Below, one piece after another: positions 54,241 through 64,000 of a stretch of DNA of 64,000 nt (its first letter is position 1; every line of letters begins with the position of its first letter). The notes beneath the pieces were generated by a model. It saw only the letters and a program-made list of their open reading frames with translations. It was not told where the DNA came from and searched no databases. Both the position numbers and the translations under genes were made by a program. The DNA lies in the NCBI GenBank assembly GCA_964007475.1, contig OZ023273.1, positions 72,641,842-72,705,841 on the forward strand. Reading direction: 5' to 3'. Origin of the DNA: Hybos culiciformis. Its lineage: Eukaryota > Arthropoda > Insecta > Diptera > Hybotidae.

Positions 54241-55390
54241 TAATTAAAGTGTTCCAATGTTATGAGCGCAAAAAGAATTAGTCTTTAAACTAGCTTTAAG
54301 GGATGCCTTAGAGATATTAAGGTTAAAAACATGATGATTTTTGTTAGCAAAAGCAAGCATTCGAGAAATGGGATCATTGCATCGTTATTCGGTTCTATGG
54401 AAAGCAACTTCAAATAAGTTAGTAGTACGGAGGCTTCTGGTATTAACTCGAAAGTTGACCTTCTCCAGAATAAAAAGAGAAATAATTTCACCAATAATAA
54501 TTTGATGAATGAAAACAACATCAGCAAATTCACGTCTGTCTTGAAGAGATTCAACCTTAATGAGATTTAAGCGCTCTCTATACGGTGGAAGGATTAAGTT
54601 ATCCTCCCAAGGAAGATGCCTCAATGCAAATCTAAGAAATTTTTTTTGGACGGATTCGACTCTATTGATATCGACAGAAAAAAAGGGTGACCATACTTGA
54701 GAGGCATATTCTAACAATGGTCTTACAAGAGATGTAAAAAGAAATCTAGTTATAAATAGGTCACAGAACTCTCTTGACCAACGTTTCATAAAACCTAGAG
54801 TGGAATTTGCTTTATTTACAATTGAATTAACATGTGGTTTAAATGTCAATTGGTAATCTCATAAAATGCCGAGATCTCTAACTTCATTGACTCTGGGAAT
54901 ACGAATATTATTAAGTGTATATTGAAAATTAATAGGATTTCTTTTCCTTGAAAATGATATATTTTGACACTTAGACACATTAAGAAGAAGATTATTCTTA
55001 ATACACCAAAGGCAGAAGCTATTAATGTCAGTTTGTAAGAGATTGCAGTCTGAAAGACTAGAAAGAAGGTGGAAAACCATACGCAGCCAATTTAAATAAA
55101 ATAATCTGATGAGGAAGAACATCGAATGCTTTGATAAAGTCCGTGTATACGGAATCAGTCTGAAAACCTTTCTCCATGTTATCCCCATAAGCTGAAGTAA
55201 TTTCTATAAGATTGGTAGTAGTAGACCTACCCTTAAGAAACCCATGCTGATATCAGTAATAAAATTCTTGCAATAAAAATGTGTATGCACAAATAACAGC
55301 TTCAAAAAGCTTAGGAATTGAAGAAATTTTAGCTATTGGACGATAATTTAAAACGTAGAATCCCAATGATAAAGGGAATTATGTGGGGAT
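54241..55390 (-). pseudogene. Third LINE relic with RT core deleted
   Basis: Minus strand: NYRPIAKISSIPKLFEAVI (55345), HGFLKGRSTTTNLIEI, then FDVLPHQIILFKLAAYG. It then jumps straight to SDCNLLQTDINSFCLWC, so the RT core with the FADD box is missing. The C-terminal part is well kept in one frame (54849 to 54385: WSREFCDLFITRFLFTSLVR, RPLLEYASQVWSPF, FHRTE) and ends near 54250 (NSFCAHNIGT). Jockey/CR1-like. Confidence 0.8.
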
Positions 55391-56932
55391 ACTACGATGT
55401 AAAGAAGACCAAAAAATTGTTAAAATTCAAGAGAACGAAAAGAAATTATAAGGCTATATTTATTATTTTATTATTGCTACTTTCATAATACATCGTAAAT
55501 TATTTTATAATGCTTTTTGTAAGTTTGTTATCAATTAAAAAAAGTAGTGAATTCTAACAGTAAAAATTCATAAATCACTTTATTATAATTATACAAGTAC
55601 TTACATTCACAAAAAATAAATCAACAACAAATTTATAACTTTTTACTGATTTGTGTTACTGAATACTATAAATGCAGAGCTGTAACATTTAAAATAATTG
55701 CCAATACCAAATACAAAGTAATTGTGTTAGAAAAGTACTGAATACTTTTTTCAAAAAGTAATTGGATTTGATAAAATACTGAATACAAAGTAATTGTATT
55801 TGAAAAGTACTGAATGCTTCTTTAAAAAAGTAATTGGATTTGATAAAGTACTGAATATAATTATATTTGAAAAGTGATATATAAACGTGTTAAAATAAAA
55901 GTACGACAAGAGGTGTTAAGTATTTAAAAATACAGATATTTTTGATTTAAAAATTCTTATTATCTTTGTTAATATTTTATATTAGAAAATTATTTAAGAA
56001 TTACTATGTTTTGCTTCCTGTTGATGTAAAAAAATTTTTCTGTCTCTGTGACAAATTGTAATGAAAAATTCGAAAAAGTCCTTTAATGATTAGAAAGGCA
56101 CTCCTATTAATTCTATATACATATTTAACATTAAAGTTATTTAAATTTAAATAATAAATTTTTGTAATATTTTAAATATAAAGTTGTGACCTTAAATTTT
56201 CAAAATAAATTCTTTTTATTCTTAGAAATAAATTTATGAAAAATAAAAAAAAAAAATGGAACAAAAATTGGTTTTGCAAAAAGGAAGACTAATTCACGAA
56301 CAAATTGTCACTAAAATATAATTAATTATTTCAAATTAATCTTTTGTGTTTTCAAATGAAAATAAATTTATTATTATATTTTTTTTCTTCTATTTTTTGC
56401 TTTTGGTATTTAATTTTGTTGAAAATAAATAAAAATAAAAGGAACATGATTTACCTTCTTCCATTTGAATAAATTTTTTATATTTAATTTTACTCTATGT
56501 GCCTATAAATTTCACAACAAAATAATATTATTAAAAATATATTTAATTTTCTAAATTTCTAAAAGGTTCTATAGTTTTATAAAATTGAACCTTCTTTTGC
56601 TCTTGACCTGAAAACTTTTTAATTCAGGGACTTGAAATTTTAGACGAATATTTAATACTAGTTGGTTTTAAGACGCCTAAGACGCCCGTTGAAAACTGAT
56701 GAATATGCAAATTGTTTTAAATCAATAACCTCTTCATAAAATATATTACTCATAAAAAAATAACAATTAAAAAAAAACAACAAAACAAAAATTGCGTTAA
56801 TGAATCAGCCAGTTGTTCAGTCAGTGATGAGCGTAAATATATATTTTAATAATAAATATTTGGAAAACTTAACTTAACATAACAATGGAAGCAGATTTAT
56901 TTATAAGGAACTGTGTACTAGCCAGAGCTGAC
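55391..56932. other. AT-rich DNA with a 72-bp repeat
   Basis: No gene seen. ATACAAAGTAATTGTRTT, GAAAAGTACTGAAT and AAAGTAATTGGATTTGATAA recur with a period of about 72 bp between 55711 and 55880 (about 2.3 units). Confidence 0.55.
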
Positions 56933-57155
56933 TAAATTTAAGTATTTTTTAATATAAGTACCAGTATACTTTTTTTTTTCTCACAATATACTCGTATATA
57001 ATACACAATATAGTATAGTATAGTATATTGGTACTGAATTTTTTTTGCAGCACCAGTACATTGTAGAAAAATTTTGCAGTATTTTTGCAGTACCACTATG
57101 CTGGTACTTAAATTTTCTGTAGTACCAGTATATTCTGAGAAAATACTTAAAATGA
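56933..57155. mobile_element. Probable MITE
   Basis: TTTAAGTATTTTTTAATATA on the left and the complement of TATTCTGAGAAAATACTTAA on the right form imperfect inverted ends. GTACCAG and CTGGTACT repeat inside in both orientations. No coding function; superfamily unknown. Confidence 0.5.
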
Positions 57156-57189
57156 TGAACCTATTTTTTTGCAAAACCATTAAATGATT

Positions 57190-58477
57190 GGTAACTTGAA
57201 GTCTGTCGAGGCTCTAAAACTTTGTAATGAAACTAGATGTGCCTCGAACCTATATCTAAACAAGGCTTAAAAAAACATATTATTTTAAAATGTAATGTAA
57301 GTATAGTTTATTATAATGCAAAACTTAAAAAGACGTTAAATTCAAATCCACATTGTTTAAATATACTAGCTTGAAAAATATGTTTCTTTTTAATATTTTC
57401 CAAATTTTAATTTACATATTATAATAATTATTATAATTGAATAAAAAAAAAATCATAAAGATAACTTATTTTAATTAAAGTAATGTTTGATTTTTTTTTA
57501 AATTATTTAGCTTTTACCTTTCAATTTCATTCATATTTCACCAACAACCCCCCAGCCCCCCCTATACTTAGCATTAAATAAATTTATTTCAATCCTTTTC
57601 TTTGAAGTTTTTTTTTTTTTCAAATTTCCTTTTATTTTTTTTTTATTAAAAATCATAAAAATACTTGATTTCTTTATTTCTTCTTCTCATTAACTTTATA
57701 TCATAAAAATTGTGGATATAATAATGAAATCTAGGCCATACTGCAATATTACCGCTTGAATAATCATCTATTTAACTTATATGAAATTGTTATCATTTAA
57801 ATTAAAACTATGTTCATTTCTCTCTTTATGTACTTTTACGTTATATAACTATGTAATTTATATGTATATTATAAGTTTGAACTTATGAATACTAAATATT
57901 GTCTGATGATAAAAGTTCATGACAATTATTATTGTGTATATAAAACTTCTAAGCTAAAGTTAAAATTAAGATTTCCTAAACTTTTTCAATTGGAAAATGT
58001 TCATGGAGGTTTGCATTAACTATGTAGAATTAAAAGAGCCAGTGGGCAGAGTCATTTCAATGAAGCAGACTATCTTTACTGGGAAGCAGAATAATATGAT
58101 CCCCACTAAATAATTAAACTTAGTTACAAGTATTAGCGATGATCAAGAATATTAAAAATATTTTGTTTTATTTTTATTTTAAAGTGAGATTTATTAATAT
58201 ATAGGGAAAGTATTGGTAATACTACGATAACCATTACGCCGCGATTAGGTGACGTCATCTCGCACCCAATAAAATATTTGGTAAAATCGACCCAAAAACC
58301 AACCCAAAATGAAGTTCAAATTTGTTAAATTTTTAGGTAATTTTTTTTTTTTGTAGTTTTTGGTTACAGTAAAAAAAAAAGATTTTTTAATTTTATTTTG
58401 ATTTTTTATTTTATTTTTTTTTTTTAATTTTGTTTTTTTTTTTAACTATTTTCTTAATTGTTTTTATTATGCTTTTC
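57190..58477. other. AT-rich DNA, no gene seen
   Basis: No coding frame, inverted ends or tandem array recognised. A T-rich stretch lies at 58340-58470. Confidence 0.5.
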
Positions 58478-58540
58478 TTCGGGATTCGAATCTCGTTCTT
58501 TTGCATTTCATTTGATCACTCTCCCACTGAGCTATAGTAT
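58478..58540 (-). other. tRNA-like sequence 5
   Basis: Minus strand: consensus box A TAGCTCAGTGGGAG with a pairing D stem (GCTC/GAGT), and box B AGATTCGAATCCC. The anticodon arm (ATCAAATGAAATGCAAAAGA) does not form a proper stem. A tRNA relic or tRNA-derived repeat head. Confidence 0.45.
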
Positions 58541-58804
58541 TAAAATTATGTATGTGTGTAAAATATAAAATATAAATTTTCTGATGTAACCGAAAAAGAA
58601 CCATAAAATCACCAAAAATTTGGTGAAATTTTAGGTAAGGTTAGGCTTTGCAAGAACGGGAGTTTTACAGCTTTTCTGGCATTTAGGTTTTAGCTGTTTT
58701 TATTATAGCAATAAAAAAAAGGTGTTTGATAAGAAAAAAATAACCATATTAAAACCTATTTTATAATTTGGATCAGACAGGATTCGAAACGGCAACATCA
58801 GTAT

Positions 58805-59313
58805 TAGGGTTTCCAAAACGGATATATCTGTATCCGGTATCCGCGGTTATTTATACTCTTAACCGTATCCGACATCCGTTAAAAATCTCACGGTTAGTTT
58901 TCAAATTAAATCTGTTAAATTTTCCGAGAAAAGTAGGCTAGTAATTATAATTTTAAGTTTTTAAATTAAATTAGTTGAATTTTCCAACCAAAGTAGAGCC
59001 TACAGCGAAGCCGACTTCAACAGACTCAGAGAACTTTTTCGGTTTCAGGAAATTTTTGTACCAAAATTAGATCTCGTCTTTCTTGTGCATCACTTAATGC
59101 ATTAGTGTTCCTGAAATACTATTATTTAAATGAAAAAAATCAAAAAATGTAATAATATATTTCAAATTTTATTTATAAAAAATAAATAGTATTCATAATT
59201 AGATTCAATATTATTTGTTTATTTTTGTAGGGTTATCCGGTATCTGCAGGATAATTCTAGAATTACTATCCGATAACCTCGGTTACAGAAAATCCGGATA
59301 TTTGGAAACCCTA
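58805..59313. mobile_element. Short hAT element, 509 bp
   Basis: Inverted ends TAGGGTTTCCAAA, with 8-bp target duplication ATCAGTAT (58797-58804, 59314-59321). Internal copies of ATATCCGGAT/ATCCGGTAT motifs lie near both ends. No transposase. Confidence 0.9.
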
Positions 59314-59689
59314 ATCAGTATTGCTTATTTTTTGATTAACATTTTGGTAAAAAACAGTATTTTGGTGAAATTTTAGTGAATTTTTAGCTATTCAAAAAGA
59401 ACAAAAAAATATATATATGTATATATTTAGCAGTTTCTTATCAACTCTTTCAGATTGATAAACGAAATTATTAAACAACAGTCAACTCGTATTTTCTCTT
59501 TTATTAATATCTATATATATAAATTTATATATAAATCATTGGTAACAATAGGAAGAGAAGACAAACAACTTCATCAGGTGATGAATATAATTTCGACAAC
59601 AGTACACAAACTGCTACAAAAATCAGCAGAATGGCTCCAGTGACCAGTACGAACATCTAGAAAATATAAAAACTATTTTTCGCCTTTAA

Positions 59690-60060
59690 GTCAACTGATG
59701 ATGAGTTATGAAAACCAATGCAGAGCCACATGCAGAGCCACCGCCTAAAATTAGAAAACCTCCACCTTTAACTATAATAAACAACAAATTACAAACTTCT
59801 ACTAAAATAAAAAAACCTATAAGTACATTGATTCAAGTCACAATATCAAATACACTAGCATCGGAACTAAAGTTTATTGTAAAAATATTGATGACTATAA
59901 CAAATTATTCGAATTCCTGAAGAGTAAGCAAATTTTATTTTTTGGTCACAACACTGTCGAAGATAAAGCATTAAAAATAGTTCTCGCACGTCTACAAAAA
60001 CTTCAAAACACAGACATATTAAAAAAAGAATTCATGCGCTAATAAAATGACCAACGTTTT
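59690..60060 (+). pseudogene. Jockey-type ORF1 (nucleic-acid-binding) fragment
   Basis: Reads EPPPKIRKPPPLTII, then after a frame change GTKVYCKNIDDYNKLFEFL, KSKQILFFGHNTVEDKALKI and VLARLQ. This is the region before the zinc knuckles (PRE_C2HC-like) in ORF1 proteins of jockey LINEs. FSPLSQL just upstream also fits. The zinc knuckles are absent. Confidence 0.65.
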
Positions 60061-60288
60061 AGACATCAAAGAATGTCCAAAAGCAGGGACGGCTCGTGAC
60101 AACAGTAAGTGCCCAGGCACTTATTGGTTTAGGAGCCTATTCGACAGACAAACAAACTAACATTGAGTTTTAATATATAGATTTGATTAAAATGACTACA
60201 AATTAGAATTTAAGTTTGGTCAAAAACCAAAAAAATGCAAATCAAAAAGATAATTTTTTAGGAAATGACAATTTCCTCTCCTTAAAAC

Positions 60289-60495
60289 AATAACAAATAA
60301 ATTTCAATATTCCCTTACTAAGCAATTTTTTTGTTGCTTTTAATACAACAATATGCATTAGAACAAAATGTAATAGAACTTTTTTTATTTTCTCTCTTTT
60401 TTAAAACACCAACAAATAAATTTCAATATTCCCTACAAAGCAATATTTTTGTTGCTTTTAATTCAACAATATGACATAGAACAAAATGTATAGTA
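60289..60495. repeat. 119-bp tandem duplication
   Basis: AACAAATAAATTTCAATATT occurs at 60292 and 60411, followed in both by TTTGTTGCTTTTAAT and CAACAATATG...AGAACAAAATGTA. Two diverged units, non-coding. CAGGGACGGCTCGTGA at about 60084 upstream looks like a hAT end without a partner. Confidence 0.7.
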
Positions 60496-60747
60496 CGATT
60501 CAAATCACTTGGCATATTTGAAAATAAAGTTTTCCCTTTCCACTAAAAGAAAAAAAAAATTATGTCTGTTTTTTGATTTTCTCCTACATATCTAATTTTT
60601 TAGTTTCCGTGATTAAAAAAGAGCTTTTCATATTGTAGAATAATTATTTTAATTTTAATTCAACATCAATAACTTTATATTGATATTTTTATTAATTTAG
60701 ATATTTTATTCATTGATACAAAATTATTGTTTTATTTTTTTAAAAGC

Positions 60748-62172
60748 TGGACCGGGTTCATTATCTGAATTATAATTTGAATTAGAATCTGAGGAGCTAT
60801 TAGAACTATCATCATTTAAATTAATAATGAATTCTCAGTGAATGTATCCCATTGAACGTCGGTATTTCTATATTTTTCTTCCTCCATCTTAACATGTTCG
60901 CACGTACTTCTCCACTCATTAACACTTATTTTGTCAAATTCTTCTTCAGCTAATTTCAGAACGTCATTTAATTTGAAAGTGGTATTGCGTGCGGCTACTC
61001 GCCCCTTTGCAATGCCCCAAATTTTTTCTATTGGATGTAAATCGGGGTGTTAGGGTGGTAGACGCAGAACTTCGTGGGTGGTAGACGCAGAACTTCTAAT
61101 CATTTTGTCAATCTGGTATTTCAAATTACCATCTTCATTTTTCTTAATAATTTCGTACAATTCGGGCTTTAACATATTTTCACCAAAATTTAATACTGAA
61201 AAGTTTAAATATTTTATTTATTCTAACTTGGGTTTAAAATTTTAATTTGAGATAAGAGTCTAACCTAACGGATTAAAAATATCAAAGACCGAATATGATA
61301 CTTAAGTTTCTTAAATAGAAAGTTAAATCAGATAAATTTATATTGTATACGTTTTTTATTATTATATGTTCAAAAAATGTATTTTAAGTAATACCTAAAT
61401 ATTAAAACGTAAATTAATTTGTATTAAAAATTACGCAATACGAAAAATTAATTAAAAACCTAAAAGTTGATTTGTATATTTTTTGATCTTTATTGAAAAA
61501 TTTATTTTTATTTGTTAAAATCGTATTTGATATAATTAATTTTTCTGGTACCGAGCTTGAAATTTTTTTTAACGAGTTTCGAAAATATATAGTTTTAATA
61601 ATAATTTTGAAGTACTTTATCATTAAAAGAAATATTCAAATTTGCAAGTTAAATATGGAAAGTTTACCCTTATTTTGTAACCAACTAATCATCTCTGCTT
61701 TTCGAAAATTTAATGTAGGTGCCTGTTCATCCAGTTTGTTGTGATAAGGTACATTATCAAGTACAATTATTGAAGGTGCATCTAAATTTGGCAATAATTG
61801 CTCCACTAACCATTTAAAAAAATTTTGAAAATTCATTTCGTCGTGGTAATCTCCACATTTTGTTCCAGACTTGAAAACCAATAAACAATTTGGAATAAAT
61901 CCATTTTCACATCCTGCATGAACAGCTATTAATCGGTTACCTTTCGAAACGTTGCTGAATAAGTCTTTGTTACTTAAATCAGACCAAGACCTAGATTTAG
62001 TATGGCTGGCATGAATGTACGTTTCATCTAGATATACGATATTTTTATTTTGACGTCTATAATTTTGAATTTTGGAAATATATTTAATACGTGAAAGTCG
62101 AATGTCATTTCTTTCACATAGCAATTTTCTATTCGTCTCTGTTTTTCTGAATTTAAACCCAATTTTTTTCAA
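60748..62172 (-). pseudogene. IS630/Tc1-like DDE transposase with intron, decayed
   Basis: Exon 62172-61668 has KKIGFKFRKTETNRKLL, YLDETYIHASHTKSRSWSD (first Asp) and IVLDNVPYHNKLDEQAP (second Asp). A 472-bp intron (61667-61196, GT..AG) follows. The next exon reads MLKPELYEIIKK, VLRLPP, stop, HPDLHPIEKIWGIAKG (catalytic Glu), and ends with a Ser/Asp-rich tail. A TAA replaces the codon after LPP, and a 23-bp duplication (61053-61098) shifts the frame. The N-terminal helix-turn-helix part is missing or interrupted by the hAT at 62299. Confidence 0.8.
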
Positions 62173-62298
62173 AAATTAATTATTAATCATACAATTTCGT
62201 TTTTAAAAGAAAACTTATATTTTCAATTTCGAAAACTTCAATAAAAAAAACGCATACTTTTGTTCCGAAATTAGTTCTATACAACTTAATACCACGGA

Positions 62299-62943
62299 TA
62301 GGGCATGCATTACCGGTTTCGTTTACCGGTTAATCGGTAAATTGTATCTTAAGAGCATTACCGAATTACCGGAAATACACTTTTTTTTACCGGTAAAACT
62401 TGCAAATAAAATTACATTAGATGATTCGATTCTATAATGTTTTAATTTTTGGAACAATATGCGAATGAAAAGAAATATATTTTTATCAGGACCAGAATAA
62501 AAAGGGCAAATACTTAACATCTGTTTACAATCAACTAAAAACTATTCGGCCGACAAGTGTGGAAGCAGAAAGAGCTTTTTCGGGGCAGGCCAAATCTGCA
62601 ATAAATTTCGTTCAAGTCTAGATAATTCCCCATTGGACAATATATGTTTTTGCGAACTTTTTTTAATTCGCAAGAGAAGATTGAAGAATCTCCATAACTT
62701 TTATTTTTATATTTTTTTTAAATATATTTATTTATGTAATAACTATTGAAATTGAATAAAAATGAATAAAATTCTTGATTTGAAATAACCTTTTTATTTA
62801 GTAGTACGTAAATAAAAAAATGTCTTCAAAAGGATTAAAAATATAGTATTTAAAAATTCGGTAATTTACCGGTTAATCGGTTCCATGAAAACTTTTTACC
62901 GAATTACCGGTAATTTTAAAAGTCGGTGAATTTGCAAGCCCTA
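62299..62943. mobile_element. Deleted hAT element, 645 bp
   Basis: Inverted ends TAGGGCATGCA and TAGGGCTTGCA; target duplication ACCACGGA/ACCATGGA (one mismatch) at 62291-62298 and 62944-62951. A transposase remnant at 62545-62660 reads RPTSVEAERAFS, then after a frame change FRSSLDNSPLDNICF, the hAT C-terminal dimerisation region. ACCGGTTAATCGGTAA motifs recur near both ends. Confidence 0.88.
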
Positions 62944-63131
62944 ACCATGGAAAACCTTCTAGGGCAATTTTTTCAAGACAAATTACATAATAATTTTACA
63001 AAAAACCGTAGTTTTGTATTTTTGAAAAGCAATAATAGTTTTTATCTAAATTCTTATTAAAACCTACTAATAATACGTAAATTTGCTAATTTTGTTGATC
63101 AAAAATGAAACAATAAAAGGAAGGATATACC

Positions 63132-63787
63132 CAGCGGCGTATTACGCCGTAGGAAAATTAGGCAATTGCCTAGGGCACCATGATTTGGGGGGCGCCAAAA
63201 TACAAAATAATTTTTTTACATATAATATTTTAAACTAATTTTCAGTTGTCTGCTACCTTTAAATCTTTTCAAACAGAAAAATTTTAGATTGTGACAAGTC
63301 ACATAAGATTATTTTGCATCAAATTTTAGTATATATTGAAAGTGAGCACAGGGAAAATTAATTATGTTAATTTATTGATGAATTTGTAGAGCATCAAGTG
63401 AGAAAAGTATCGCTGTGAACTATTTTATAAGTGTATACAAGACTGGACTGGGAATAATTTAGGACCGAGAAATCAAAATATTTATTTATAGGAAAATTTT
63501 CTACGCTTAAAAAAAGCTAACAGAAACATTCCAATTTTAGACAACGGATTTTGGAACGGCCTATTTCGTTATTCATTTTTAATTATTTAATAATTTTATT
63601 TGAATTTTTTTCAATTCTTTTTCTTTTCATTATTTATAACTTGGATACATAAATCAATAAATAAATATATGTATATGAATTAAAGAAAGCATATCTTATT
63701 ATTTTAAAGTTGTTTATTATTTATGTAAATTTTAATATAGAAAAATTATAATTGCCTAGGGCAGCATAATGTCATAACGCGCCCCAG
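63132..63787. mobile_element. Non-autonomous hAT element, 656 bp
   Basis: Ends CAGCGGCGTATTACG and CTGGGGCGCGTTATG with exact 8-bp duplication GATATACC (63124-63131, 63788-63795). Subterminal ATTGCCTAGGGCA occurs at both ends in opposite orientation, and GGGCGCCAAAATAC near the left end matches the large hAT at 21548. No transposase frame. Confidence 0.9.
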
Positions 63788-63795
63788 GATATACC

Positions 63796-64000
63796 TAATA
63801 CCTATACTCTGTGGTTTAAAAATTTTAAGAAACTAAATGAATAGTTATTTTTATCAATTAAAGTTTTTTTTTATATTAAGGAAACTATTTTAAGGATCAC
63901 ATTTATAAAATCAAAATAAAGTTATAATAAGTGTTGCAAATTTAAATAAATTATTGCTTTATAGAACTTTTTTTGATTTTTATTTTTGAATATATGAAAT
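63796..64000. other. AT-rich end of window, nothing recognised
   Basis: No coding frame or repeat structure seen. Confidence 0.5.

Noticed and set aside
56938..57180. 80-codon minus-strand frame
   Set aside because: Lies across the inverted and repeated GTACCAG motifs of a probable MITE.

Overview
The window is AT-rich nuclear DNA of an animal, most likely an insect. I recognise no host single-copy gene. Nearly all of it is transposable elements and element-derived repeats, many inserted into one another. The insect call is an inference from the mixture: a 412/mdg1-like LTR element with a tRNA-Arg-type primer site, LINEs of jockey/CR1 and I/LOA type, piggyBac, TTF-type hAT, Helitron and Crypton-like elements. 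A dipteran would fit, but the sequence does not prove it.

Layout. 1-6416 is a giant fold-back repeat with about 2.5 kb arms. It contains tRNA-like sequences and a small palindromic MITE. 6417-7160 is the reversed 5' end of a 412-like element. 9646-14570 is another copy of the palindromic MITE, split by a 4.65 kb Ty3/gypsy element with 147-150 bp LTRs. 14571-15466 is a satellite of about 106 bp units whose unit also occurs in the fold-back arms. 16228-29756 is one minus-strand LINE cut into four pieces by three insertions: a foreign LINE 3' end, an 870 bp hAT (TSD TTTAGAGA) and a 7.7 kb hAT (TSD ATTACCTA). The large hAT carries a duplicated fold-back segment, a TA-flanked pogo-like element and a decayed transposase. 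The LINE's likely ORF1 lies at 35906-36509.

Between ORF1 and ORF2 of that LINE sits the most interesting gene. 30893-32278 (minus) is a three-exon, apparently intact 405-residue tyrosine recombinase of Crypton type. A 2,964 bp piggyBac element (TTAA at both ends) has landed about 150 bp upstream of its start codon. The piggyBac transposase is open except for one in-frame stop.

37335-46700 is a 412/mdg1-like retrotransposon (TSD CTAA) with an open gag and a frameshifted pol. Its 5' LTR is split by a 1.2 kb TIR element (7 bp TSD). 46833-47215 is a non-autonomous Helitron. 50186-50445 and 53209-53615 are related TA-flanked MITEs; the second sits in the RNase H domain of a decayed I/LOA-like LINE (51190-53861), and removing it restores the frame. 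54241-55390 is a third LINE relic. The right end holds a jockey-type ORF1 fragment, an intron-bearing IS630/Tc1-like transposase relic, and three short hAT elements with 8 bp target duplications.

There are no operons. The only plausible working product is the tyrosine recombinase. The two gag frames are also open but sit in elements with broken pol genes. All boundaries were read by eye; similarity searches would sharpen the family names.
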